A DNA stretch of 64,000 nt from Zygnema cylindricum (lineage: Eukaryota > Streptophyta > Zygnematophyceae > Zygnematales > Zygnemataceae): NCBI GenBank assembly GCA_037447655.1, contig JBBHKE010002929.1, positions 1 to 64,000 on the forward strand, written 5' to 3'. Shown here one piece after another: positions 31,941 to 42,734 of the stretch. The notes beneath the pieces are model-generated. The model did no database searches and was not told the DNA's origin. It saw only the letters and a list, made by a program, of their open reading frames with translations. Numbering within the stretch: position 1 is the stretch's first letter; each line of letters starts with the position of its first letter. A program made the position numbers and the translations under genes.

Positions 31941-32333
31941 CACTCTCCGCCCCCGTGTACAGGCGCTCCTCCTTCTAAGGGATAACAGCTTGGGACGCAT
32001 ACATGATGTCCAGAGAGAATTTCTGTAAAAACGTCTGAACAAGTACGACCGTACACACCCGGGTATCACAAGACTTTTCCAACATGAAAATGCTTACGCT
32101 ATGCCGTACATAATGAACGTTATAATTTAAGGGGCGAAACTAAAAGGCACGAAATTCAAACAAAATGAAAACGCAAATCGCATTGCTATTTGCTAATTCT
32201 TTTTCAGCTGCCAAAAATATATTCTCTGAATTTTTTTTGGGATGGGAAGGTTTCTCACAATAAAATAAAAAGAGTTGCTGCCAATGACGTCATTTTTTTC
32301 GGCTCACCGTTCGCCATTGTTCAGAAAACACAC
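31941..32333. other. Unassigned spacer
   Basis: No gene or repeat recognised; AT-rich from 32090. Confidence 0.35.
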
Positions 32334-32335
32334 TA

Positions 32336-32873
32336 CACTGCGAATCGTTATTAGTGTCAAAGTTTAAATAGTGTTGAAGAAAATTTACCGTAATTGATGC
32401 TAATTAAGAATTTGATCTTTTTTTTTTAAATGTGTTTTCTAATTTTGGCGTTTATGCTTATTTGGGAACACTAAAAATAGAATATTCGTCGTACGATTAT
32501 ATACATTAATATATGTATCCGTACAAAATATTAGAAATCGTATGCCGTCGTGAAATATAAATATCCGTACATGTAAGACTAATTTACTGTCATAATAATC
32601 CTGTTTTTTTAGCGCACGATCCTATGCGTGCGCGTCTGATTTAACTCATTTTTTGTAAAAATTTAACTTGAAAAAGGTACATTTATGTACGTTCTGACAT
32701 CGACCGTACACCACACTATTTAGATATCATTTTAATTCGTCCTTTACGCTATTTTGTATGGGACCTTAATTAACGTCAAGGAAAATTTCAAATCATGTAT
32801 CCTAAATGAGGAAAAAAATCAAAATTTAAAGAACCCAAATTAGTGAGTCTGACACAAATAACGATTCGCGGTG
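32336..32873. mobile_element. Tc1/mariner-like short element, copy C1
   Basis: Ends CACTGCGAATCGTTATTAGT and (inverted) CACCGCGAATCGTTATTTGT, with TA immediately outside each end (32334-32335 and 32874-32875). 538 bp, no transposase. The TA target and ~20-bp inverted ends suit the Tc1/mariner (Stowaway-like) group. Confidence 0.8.
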
Positions 32874-32880
32874 TACACTA

Positions 32881-33381
32881 CACCACGAATCGTAATTAGA
32901 GTAAATTACTCTAATTCGGTCGCTCAAAATTTCGACTCTATCACATGAAATAGAGTAAATGATTCTAATTTTTTCATTATTCTATTTAGGGTAAAGTTTA
33001 ATTAGCGTTTTTAATTATAAAATAGGTTCATTTTAATTAGTGTGGAGTAAGGACGACCTCCAACCGTACAAAATTGTACTTTATTAAGTAAAATAGTACA
33101 GATAATGATTCAATACTGGTCGTTATCATGTAACCGAGTTGTAGCAAACTGCTTAGTGCAAACGTCACAGTGACGATAAGCTGTACGTTTTGCCAAATTC
33201 TGTACAAATCCTTTATTTACAGTAGAGGATATTAGCGTGCCAAATTAGAGTACTTGAATAAATTATAGTTAACTTCATAGTTGAAAAAGCTCTTTCACAT
33301 AAATTAGCGTTCGTTACTCCAGTTTGTTTTTTTAGTTTTTGTACTCTAATTTATTCATTACTCTTATTACGATTCGCGGTG
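32881..33381. mobile_element. Tc1/mariner-like short element, copy C2
   Basis: Ends CACCACGAATCGTAATTAGA and (inverted) CACCGCGAATCGTAATAAGA, bordered by TA at 32879-32880 and 33382-33383. It lies five bases from the C1 flank, so the two elements are in tandem. Confidence 0.8.
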
Positions 33382-33682
33382 TACTGTACTTTACTTCAGA
33401 CAACTTTTCGAAAAGGACAACAAATCTTAAAATACAAGTGTCATCGCGCGAAAAAGCTTAAATAATTTGACTGTCGTCTGTTTTGGTCGTCGAAATGTCA
33501 AAAACACTTCCGGCATGCTATGAGATTTACGTATGCTGACGGAGGGAGGGGCTCTCTCTTTCAATTTTGAAATACCCTTTTAGTATTTTGCTATAATTTG
33601 CTGCACTAAATCATGTTAGAAATGTTGCCTATTTCTGTCCACTCATTTAAACAGTTTTTTTAACACTGGTCAATGAAAAAAC

Positions 33683-34044
33683 CATAGTTCAAAAGTAGGT
33701 GAAAGTCACCCATACAATATGCCTATTGTACGCAAAAAATACAATATACCCATATTCCCATATTTTATCAGCCGCAAAATGAAATAAAATAGTAACAAGG
33801 TTGAGCTGCTCATCGTTCGATAGAGAGTTAAACGTCATGTCTAGATTTTGAAAAACATTCGGACAAAAATTTATTTTTCTTTGAGTTTTGAGGTTTTTTT
33901 TATATAAACCGTCAGATTTGGACGATCGGACGGTTGCTGATCAAAGTAGCGACTTAAGAAGATCACGTGAAAAGCCCATAATACAACTAACGTTAAAGGC
34001 GCCGACAAAAGGCCTACAATTGAAACGCCTACTTTTTAACTATG
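33683..34044. mobile_element. hAT-like element family B, copy 2
   Basis: CATAGTTCAAAAGTAGGTG at the left, CGCCTACTTTTTAACTATG at the right; 362 bp. Left flank GAAAAAAC, right flank GAGAAAAG (8 bp, two differences). It lies in the opposite orientation to copy 1 in its internal sequence. Confidence 0.87.
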
Positions 34045-34052
34045 GAGAAAAG

Positions 34053-35203
34053 TAGTGTTGTGTATCGGTAAAAAAATTATCGCGATAACACTGATAACGA
34101 TAGTTATCATTTATCAAACGGTAAAAGGTTCGGATATATTGGTCTGAGACAAAAAAAATCCATATCGGCGATAACTTAAAAAATACATAGTATGCATATA
34201 ATAGTACTTTATAACATTTTGCATTATATTATTGACTTTGTATAATAAAGTACCTTCCATTGCATCCGTACATTTTTGTACAGTTATATACAATGTCCGT
34301 ATATGTCTGTACTTTTTAGGGTTATATAAATGATTTTTAGAGTTTTAAAGTACATTTCCTTAAATTCCGTATATTCAGTATAACTGCCGCACACTTTTCA
34401 TACATGTACGCACAGTGGCCGTATTTTACGTACTTGTTAGGGATATTAATTTTAGGGTTTGGATGATACATTGACGTACATTTTGAAATATTTCAGTACA
34501 GCTGCGCTACATTTTTCGTATATTTACGTGCAATGTTGTACATATTCGTACAACTTAGGGTTATTATAATAAGGGATTTTAGGGTTTATAGGGTACATTG
34601 TCGTACATTCTTATATATTTCAATACGGTTGACAAAGATTTGTTGTATTATTAGGTTTCTAGGATACACTTTCCGTATAAATTCGTACATTTTATCGTAT
34701 TTCGCTTTTCGTACATTTTCGTACATGTCCGTACAAAAAAATATATACGAATTTTACGAAAAGTATGAAATCGACGAATAATACGTAATTTTCACAGAAA
34801 AGTCCAAATCCGTATGTATTGGACATCTATTAGCGTAACTAACAGTCAAAAGGACATTGAGGAAGGGTATGGGAGCGTGGAACCCAAGTAAAACCCCCTA
34901 AAATAATAAATAATCAAGGAAAAATCGCGATTTTTTACCGAAATCGGGGGAAGGGGGTCCGCGGCTTGTCCGGGGAATATGACGTACAACTGAGTGTACT
35001 GTCCGTACATTTATCTGTACGGTCCGTATAAATATCGCCGATAGTTATCGGTATCGGTGTTATCGCCAATAAATACCAAAAATATCGGTTATCTATCGGC
35101 GATAACACCGATAACGATATATCGTACCAATATATCGATTATCGGGTAACAGAAAAAATGTCCATATCAGTTATCGGCAAATCTTTACCGATACACAACC
35201 CTA
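34053..35203. mobile_element. hAT-like element family E
   Basis: Ends TAGTGTTGTGTATCGGTAAA and, inverted, TAGGGTTGTGTATCGGTAAA; 1151 bp. Left flank GAGAAAAG, right flank GAAAAAAC. Palindromic TTATCGGCGATAAC words cluster near both ends. The internal region is AT-rich with many GTACA words and no transposase. The ends are related to family A. Confidence 0.87.
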
Positions 35204-35332
35204 GAAAAAACACTCCTTGGAATTCGAGCGGTCAACCTTGATGGCGATGGGCGGTGAGCCGTACTGCTATGACAATATGGCTACGCGTCAGAATCCGTAC
35301 AATGTCGGTTACAGCTACGCATAACTTTCACG

Positions 35333-35815
35333 CATAGTTGTTCACCGCGTTTCGTGCGAACGATTTAATCGCGACGAATTATACGTAACAAACGCATTGA
35401 ACCTTTTGAAAAAATCGTTAAAATCGTTAATGAATTTTCTTCCGTACAATCCCGTACATGTAAAAGAAATTGAGTTTTACATATAACGAAGTTTGTACAT
35501 TGTCCGTACAGTTCCCGTCTCTTTTCGTCATAGTCCGTACAATTTTGATACAATTCCGTACGTTTCCCGTTAAATTTTTGTTCAGTTTACCGGACAGAAA
35601 GTACTACGAAGTGCAACGTATCTTTTAGTCAAATTCCGTACCTTTTTTTGTATAAAACCGTACAGTTACTGTACATACCGTACAGTTTATGTAAATTATC
35701 GGTTCAGTTTACTGGACAGAAAGTACTTCGCGTTTTTTTCCGATTTATTCAAATGTCACGAATTATACGTTTTAATTGGGAAAAAGGAAAAAATCAGGCG
35801 ATTTGAACAACTATG
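35333..35815. mobile_element. hAT-like element family D, complete, exact 8-bp duplication
   Basis: Starts CATAGTTGTTCACCGCG and ends ATTTGAACAACTATG; 483 bp. CTTTCACG is repeated exactly on both sides (35325-35332 and 35816-35823). Inside, the word GTTTACCGGACAGAAAGTAC occurs once near 35584, with a one-base variant near 35706. No coding sequence. Confidence 0.95.
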
Positions 35816-35823
35816 CTTTCACG

Positions 35824-36246
35824 GACTGAAAAGTTTTTTGCGGGATTTCAATTCCCACTTGCACGTGCCAACGGCCGAATCCTAAATCCCAACGATCGAA
35901 GACTTGACGGTTGGGATTTTTCATTTATGACGATGGAACAAAAAGGCAAAAGTCCAGTGTAGCGGAGAGCCTTTCTCGCTAATTTTGTCTTTTTTCTAGC
36001 GGTTCTAATGGCACAATCCTATTATGGTCAGTTTATTTTGTTTTACAAGAAAAGTGCTCGCAGTTCCGGTAACAAGTTTAAATAATACGAATTCCTTTGC
36101 ATTACAACCTGCGAAGCAACTTTTAATGTATCGTGACGACATGCGTATTTTAACATTAGAGAAAAAATGCTAAGGGTAAGGGTACGTTCCCATGGAAGCG
36201 ATACTTTGAAAAAGTACTTTGGACTGTAGTGAAGTGTTCCGTGCTA
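35824..36246. other. Unassigned spacer
   Basis: No gene recognised. A GGGTACGTTCCCATGGAAGC word near 36188 may be one end of a larger Harbinger-like element whose other end would be near 37350 (low support). Confidence 0.3.
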
Positions 36247-36462
36247 CACTGCCAATCGCTATTAGCGTAGAAGTTTCGTTAGCGTATACGAATAATTAGC
36301 GTGGTTTACGCTAATTGGGAATTTGGAAATTTTGGAAGAAATCGATTACTCTAATTAGGAATTAGGTTTTTTTTTAAATAGTGTGGATAATTCTATTTGA
36401 GAATAAAACAAAAAAAAGTGGGACGGGATTAGCGTACACAACGCTAATAGCGATTGGCGGTG
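36247..36462. mobile_element. Tc1/mariner-like short element, copy C3
   Basis: Ends CACTGCCAATCGCTATTAGC and (inverted) CACCGCCAATCGCTATTAGC, with TA on both sides (36245-36246, 36463-36464). 216 bp, the shortest and most symmetrical of the group. Confidence 0.87.
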
Positions 36463-36464
36463 TA

Positions 36465-37972
36465 CTTTGAAATGCGTCCCTATGTGCAAAAATGAAATCG
36501 AAATTTTGAAATGTGACGGTTGTAGACGTAGTTACAGTTTTGTGACGGTTGACGACGACTACAAAATTGGTGACGCCATCAAAAACAGCGACACTCGTAG
36601 ACGTCTATATTTTGGTAGTTTTGTGACATGGCAGATGTTTAGGGTTTTGTAACATTGTGACGTCACGCTCACTTGTGACGTCACAAATTCAAGAACTTTC
36701 GGCCATGGATACGCGATTTCGTTTTCTCTACTTTTTTCGCTCTACTTGCTATAAAAATATACATAAAGGTATTCAAAAGATTAATTTTTCAAATATCTTT
36801 CATTTCATACCAGTTTTGTCGTGCCTCATTCTAAAAAGTGAGAGATATAAGTGATAGTGTGAGAGGGAGAGGGGAGAGGCGACGACGGTGCAAAATTCTA
36901 CCAAGGACCCATGAATGAAATTGGAGGTCCGAGACCCCTGCAGATTTTTCCGTACATCCTCGTCTTTTCCGTACATGCGTATGACAGGCAGGGAAAAAAA
37001 TTGCGAGTACTCTCCCTCGTCCTAAAATTTTACCACTCGTGTGGCGCGTGCGTGGGTCATTTTTCATTCGTTGTTTGGGCGGTACTTTCCCTAAAATCAG
37101 GTCGCGAGGTAATTTTTGATGAAGTTTTTTAACGGGCTGGATTCTCTTGCCAAGTGGTCGAAAAAAAGAAAACGCCAAAATGCAATCACATGACGACAAA
37201 CATGAAGCACATTCAAAGTATCGACTTGAAGTTTTATGTACTTTTAAAGAATTTATATTTTTGTACGGATAAAGTTTATCTCGTACGTAACTGCGTTTTG
37301 GGTGAAAACGACAGATTAAAGTCGATACTTTAATACACGGGGACGCAGCCTTAGACTCTTTGCGTAAATGACTAAATGCAGAAAGGACATAAAAATAATA
37401 TCGTCACATGTAGTGACACGTGTTACGCAAGTCGTGGTGACATGGACGCAAGGATTTTATTGAATTGTGATAAAGAATCGCTCACCAGTGACCGGCGTAA
37501 GACTCGCTTCGCATTGGACCGACAAAAAATAGGAAAGCCTAACTGTCAGTAATGACGTGTTGAAGCGGGATGCAAAATATAAGGGTTTAATAACCGCTTG
37601 TTACTTGAAGTGAGATGTGTTCACACGAGCAATGATCTCGTACGCGTGAAAACTAATATATATCCAGCTTGTGAAACCGGCCAAATCTGGTTAAAGAAGG
37701 ACTCGTCGTTTCAAGTGGACCGTTGTTGTTCAAATCGTGGGATTTTTCATTTTTCCGATTTCTACGTATAAGGGTATGGTTACATCGGACGAAGAATGAG
37801 GTTTAATACAGAATTTTGTACTTGCCCGTACCATGTCGTACTATACTTTCGTGAGTTTATTGAAAACAACATTATAGAAAATAAGATTACGATTCTCTAA
37901 TTATCCAGGAGAAGACGTCGACCGTCCGATTAAGTTTTGGTCTTCATCTGCGAAGCAATCGCTCCATACGCC
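36465..37972. other. Spacer without supported gene
   Basis: Short open frames (36467-36652, 36831-37199 minus, 36911-37132) show no recognisable domain or splice context. 37350-37970 holds nothing I can identify. Confidence 0.35.
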
Positions 37973-38019
37973 TCTGTATTGGTGAACCCACCTCGCCGAG
38001 GTGGGTCAACCAATACAGA
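37973..38019. repeat. 47-bp near-perfect palindrome
   Basis: Arms of 23 bases around a single central C pair at 21 of 23 positions: TCTGTATTGG...CCCACCTCG against CGAGGTGGG...CCAATACAGA. Confidence 0.9.
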
Positions 38020-38077
38020 ACCAGTCAATTCGCTACACCTGGAAGATAGACACGTGCGTCGATGAAAAATTAAAATT

Positions 38078-39090
38078 TTCACACGCCCCCAAAGTCACGT
38101 GCCTTCGGACAAGGTGACCGTAAAATCTTTGCCGAAAAGAAATGCGGTTTTTTCCTGAAAGTCAGCAGAGTGTAGGAGATTTTTGAGGTACATTGACGCG
38201 GTACACTTGCGAAGTACACGTACGAAATACGCAAGTACGGATTTGCGTACAAAAATGGTCGGTTTACAAATCTTTGCGATTTTTTAGATTTGATCGTCGA
38301 CTTACGTGGAGCCATTCAAATTGGAACACGTATGTAAAAACTTATTTACAAACGATACGCGATGTAACCGAGGCCTCTGTAATACAGAAATTTTGCTGTC
38401 CGTACTATTACAGAGACCTCCTGATGTAACCATTAGTGTTGGGTATCGGGTAAATTCATATCGCGATAATCTCGATATTCGATATATCGAATATCGATCG
38501 AGGAGAATCCTCGATATATCGTACCACGACCAACATAAATTATCGCGATATATATCGCGATATATAGTATTTTTTAAATTTAATATTTTTATTTTTTTAT
38601 ATAATATGTTATTTTTGCGAAAAAGTCAAATTGTCTAATACGCCACGTACGCCGTGATTTTCGTTCCGTGACTTAAAGGTAGACGCCGCAAAATGTAACC
38701 GACAAAAAAGTACTAATTCTGTAATTCTAATGATTGTTTTTTTGGGGTATGGTTACACGAGGAGGTCTCTGTAATAGTACGGACAACAAAATTTATGTAT
38801 TACAGAGGCATCGGGTACATCGCGTATCGTTTCTAAATAAGTTTTACATACGTGTTCTGATATGAATGGTTCCACGTAAGCTGACTATCAAATCTCAAAA
38901 ATCATCAAACATCTAGAAACCGACCTTTTTCGTATGGAAAATCGTACTTGCGTTTGACGTACGTGTACTTCACAAGTGTACCTCGTCAATGTACCTCAGA
39001 GATCTCTTCACTCCGCTGACTTTCAGGAAAAAACCGTATTTCTTTCCGGCAAAGATTTTACAGTCACTTTGTCCGAAGTCACGAGGCTTT
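38078..39090. repeat. Large inverted duplication enclosing half of a hAT element
   Basis: The sequence at 38078-38433 is the inverted and diverged copy of about 38744-39090. Landmarks are CAAGGTGACCGTAAAATCTT against AGATTTTACAGTCACTTTG and CTCTGTAATACAG against its complement near 38800. The first 310 bp of family A copy 2 lie in the loop. Confidence 0.75.
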
Positions 39091-39273
39091 GAAAACGTGT
39101 GGGATATATTTTTTTTTATTTTTTTTAACTTCGATATATTGACGATACGATATATCGGCGATATATCGGCGATAATTTGAAATTCGATATATCGAAGCGA
39201 TATATCGAATATCGGGTACCTGAAATTCGATATATATCGAATATCGGCAATGGGTCCTCGATACCCAACACTA
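38434..39273. mobile_element. hAT-like element family A, copy 2
   Basis: Same ends as copy 1 (TAGTGTTGGGTATCGGG, inverted CCTCGATACCCAACACTA); 840 bp. Flanks GTAACCAT and GCAACCAT (8 bp, one change). It lacks the family B insert of copy 1 but has about 215 bp of extra DNA (38705-38920) that forms one arm of the inverted duplication. Confidence 0.9.
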
Positions 39274-39289
39274 GCAACCATGCCCTAAT

Positions 39290-39715
39290 TCGAGCCTTTG
39301 AAGCAACCGCAAAAAAACGTGGAGTACTTTCTGTCCGGTAAACTGAACGGGGAATTTACGGGAATGTACGGTATTAACAAGAAATGTACGGTGTTTTACG
39401 GGAAATGTACGGACTTTGACGAAACGACACGTTTCATATCTTAGTACTTTCTGTTCGGTAAACTGAACACCATTTTACGGGAAAAGTACGAAAATGTACG
39501 GAGTTTTACGAAAAGAGACGTTGCAGCGTTGCACCATTTGCGCGCGGTAAGTTTCAATTATGTACGATCGTACGGAAACTTTTTTTACATGTATGGATAC
39601 AAAATCATTAACGATTTTAACAAAATTTTCAAATAGTTCAAAACGTTACTTAGGTATAATTCGCGCAATTGAATCGTGAGTAAAGTACGGTTTGAACAGC
39701 TATGAAATGGACCAA
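39290..39715. mobile_element. hAT-like element family D, copy 2 (partial)
   Basis: It carries two copies of the TACTTTCTGT(C/T)CGGTAAACTGAAC word (near 39327 and 39444), and ends GGTTTGAACAGCTATG. The orientation is inverted relative to 35333-35815. The left terminus is not visible, being replaced by family A flank. Confidence 0.65.
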
Positions 39716-39784
39716 TGAAATGTACGAAACAATACTATAAACTTTAAAATGAAGTGCAGCTGCATTACAATCAAAGGTTATAGA

Positions 39785-40240
39785 CATAGTTCAAAAGTAG
39801 GTGAAAGTAGGCCCATACAATATGCCTGTTGTACGCAAAACATACAATATGACGTTAAGACCCATATTGTATTGGTCGCAAAATGAAAAAAATAGAAACA
39901 AGGTTGAGTTGCTCATCGATCGATAAAGAAATAAAATTCATGTCTACATTTAAAATAACATTGCGACAAAATATTATTTTTCTCTGAGTTTTGAGGTATT
40001 TTTTATTTAAACCGTTAGATTTGGACGATCGAACGGTCGCTAATGAAAATAGCTATCTAAGAAGATCACATGAAAAGCCCATAACACAAATTACGATAGG
40101 ACTATCGTCAAATTTGGACGATCGGAAGGTCGTAGATCAAAGTAGCAATTTAAGAAGCTCACGTGAAAAACCCATAGCACAACTTACGATAAAGGCGCCT
40201 ACAAAAGGCCTACAATAGAAACGCCTACTCTTGAACTATG
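39785..40240. mobile_element. hAT-like element family B, copy 3
   Basis: Starts CATAGTTCAAAAGTAGGTG and ends CGCCTACTCTTGAACTATG; 456 bp. Flanks GTTATAGA and GTTCTAGG (8 bp, two differences). No transposase; the short open frame 39991-40218 is repeat sequence. Confidence 0.87.
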
Positions 40241-41140
40241 GTTCTAGGTTTTGTATATTCAAAATTTGTGTATCTTTTATAATTTTCGGTACACCTTTAA
40301 CACGCATGAAAAGATGAATTCCTTAGAAAAAAAGTATTGTTGTGCCTCGTTTTGCCAATGTCGTCGCCAAACGACTGACCCCCTTTTTCTTCTCAAAAAG
40401 ACTCATCAACCCTTAGCTGCTAGGAAAAATAAACTATGTATCGTTGTTAGCGTCAATGGCACCCGCAACCCCTATATTTTACTCCTCAAACTTAAAATTA
40501 GTGGCAATGGCCCTAATTCAATTTTGATGCCAATTGTTTAAACATTTATAAATCAACCACGCTGTTTTGCACTACATTTTAGATTTATTAAAACTAGAAA
40601 AAAATCTAGCAAGTAAATAATTCCTCGACTCTAATATTGATACTCTGTGTGCTAAGTCGTGAATCGTTATTAGTATTGAATCAAGCCTTAAATTAAAGCC
40701 CTTTAACCTAAAATACATTAGCAATGCCTTTTTTCCTTTAACGCTAACGTGGGTACGGTTTTTTTGGTATAAATTACGCAAAAAATAGTGTAATGAAATG
40801 TGTCAGCTTGTACAAAAGTTGTTGTTTTATTACTTACAAAATTACAAAAAAAATATGAGAGCAGCGTCGACACGGGAAACTGAGAGGCATTGACAAGGGA
40901 AAGTGCAATCATACTTGAGTCATGGAATGGAAAAATCGAACAAAGTTGCTATCCCATGTTCAAATGTCGATTGAGTGAACATGGGCTATAGCGGCTACAC
41001 CATGGGGAAATGTGATTATATTACGATTATATGTTTTCGTTAACGTTAAATTTTGTTAGCTTTAGTTATTTTAAACCAGAATGACGTTAACAACATTATT
41101 TTCTTCCACTATACTATTTATTTCAAAACCTTTTAGAGGC
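40241..41140. other. Unassigned AT-rich spacer
   Basis: A GTGAATCGTTATTAGTATTG word at 40660 resembles one end of the C elements, but no second end is visible. No gene is supported. Confidence 0.35.
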
Positions 41141-41146
41141 ACTACC

Positions 41147-41460
41147 TTCCACTAAATCGCTTGCTCGTTTACGTTCGTGTTATGGGCCTAAGTGTAGTGC
41201 GTGGTTACAAGCTACACCAACCTTTTCGACACTCCGTTTATCGTCTCATCAAATTGTATATGTTTTACGCTTGAATTCGGATTTGCCTCACCCTCCTCTT
41301 TTAGGGTGGCCCGTTGTGTTTAGAACCAACCCATTTATGGTGAAGGAATTCATTTACTTCGTTGCTCATTTGGTGGGAACATACTTATTACGTAGATTTG
41401 GAGTGAGATGCCATTGCTACCATTGGCGTTGAGGCGGCCTATATCGTCAACGAGAGGTTT
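41147..41460 (+). pseudogene. Non-LTR reverse transcriptase C-terminal fragment
   Basis: Translation from about 41157 gives ARLRSCYGPKCSAWLQATPT followed by a leucine-rich RLSSHQIVYVLRLNSDLP. This is the pattern found after the RT domain of R2-like and related non-LTR elements (GP-x-AxAWLxAxPT then LRLxLGLP). The frame stays open for about 90 codons and ends near 41430. The RT core and endonuclease are not present. The 5' part of what looks like the same kind of element is at 53567-54700 on the other strand. The family placement is my recognition of motifs and has not been searched. Confidence 0.55.
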
Positions 41461-41516
41461 CTGATATACATTCGCCTTGACCCTAGTCTAAGGGTTTTTG
41501 GAACCCTCGTCCTCCA

Positions 41517-42467
41517 TGGTTGGGAGGACATTTGGCGACGCGGTCCTCACAGATCCGACTGGGACACACATTTCATCACACCCGGCTTCACTTACATGTT
41601 TGGCTGCTCTTGACGCAACGACTACTAAAGAAAAAGACTACGCTCTTTAAGACATGTCTGATCAATTTGCTCTTGACGCAACGACTACTAAAGAAAAAGA
41701 CTACGCTCTTTAAGACATGTCTGATCAATTTGTCCCATTTACGGTGGAGATTGTTAGATATTTGGACAAAGCATTCGACGACTTCCTTCAGTAGTGTGCG
41801 CGGTAAACGTTTGAATATGGGGGTCGAAGGAGTCTCCACCGAGCCTTTTGACTCAATTTTACCGTCAACGTGCCTCAATTGTCATTTAGCGAGCACAAAT
41901 TACGACTCTTCTTCGACGAAGCATAGTGGCATATGATAGGCAGGGTCTTCTTCATCTTTCACCAAGGGACCCGGTCCACATCCATGATTTCGGTGGTTGT
42001 GGACCTTAGCTTGTTTGTGTGTAGACTCGTCTTGGTTTTTTTTTTTTAGGCTGTACACTCTGGCATTTTTGTTTTGTATCTTTGTTTTTATTAGTAATGT
42101 TTTGTTTGGTTCCATTTTTTAGATGTAGCTTACTTTCTTGTGACTCTTGTAGTCTTTAAATATTAATTCAGTTTTACACTTTTTGTACACAGATGGTTTT
42201 ACCATCTCAACTTTTGCAATAAAGACTTCACACTTTTTTATGACACTTATAATTTTCTTACACTAATGGCGATTCACTATGTACTCTACTACAGTACACC
42301 GCTCATCGTTATTAGGGTTTAATATAAATAGTGTTAATGCGAACTATTAATGCCAAGTTAGTGCAAGGAGACATGGCAGGTTGTAGTCCACGTCCTTAAA
42401 TAATGCTGTTAACTCTATTTTGTGATTTTTAGTCAGAAATAGTCGTGACCGAATTAGTGTAATTAAC
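41517..42467 (+). repeat. Dispersed repeat, copy 1 (second copy at 46664-47522)
   Basis: About 950 bp is shared with 46664-47522 and 48302-48340, with few differences. It contains an open frame 41520-41936 of uncertain meaning, an AATAAA-type signal near 42222, and at its right end the start of a C-type TA-flanked element (42297 onward) that runs into the gap. The sequence follows the non-LTR fragment and may be its 3' part. Confidence 0.88.
41606..41731 (+). repeat. 63-bp exact tandem duplication
   Basis: Unit 41606-41668 is repeated without change at 41669-41731. The unit is a multiple of three and keeps the frame. The second genomic copy of the repeat has a single unit, so the duplication is specific to this copy. 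Confidence 0.92.
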
Positions 42468-42477
42468 NNNNNNNNNN
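42468..42477. other. Assembly gap (10 N)
   Basis: Placeholder gap inside a C-type element: the left flank TGTAATTAAC matches 48321-48330 exactly, but the right flank does not continue that sequence. Confidence 0.98.
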
Positions 42478-42734
42478 TTAAAGTGGGAACACTTCTGTTC
42501 TGAGGGGACTCAGCTATCGTTTTTCTTAGAGACTAAAACGAGGGGACTCGTCATTCAATACCTCCCAGTTTCAACTGGAAAACATGTATTCGAGAGACTC
42601 TCTCTCCCAGAATAGAAGATTAAAAAGATTCAGGATAGAGAGAGTGTCTGAGATAAATAACTACATGCCTCGCTTAGTCTAAAGTCAAAGCATGTGTTTT
42701 CATATCGACGGCCACTTGAAAAACATGCCGGTAA
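42478..42734. other. Unassigned sequence at contig start
   Basis: No similarity to the LTR that follows and no recognised gene. Confidence 0.35.

Noticed and set aside
36188-37350. Large Harbinger-like element around C3
   Set aside because: The supposed ends (GGGTACGTTCCCATGG and GGCTGCGTCCCCGTG) match weakly and the flanking bases do not form a clear duplication.
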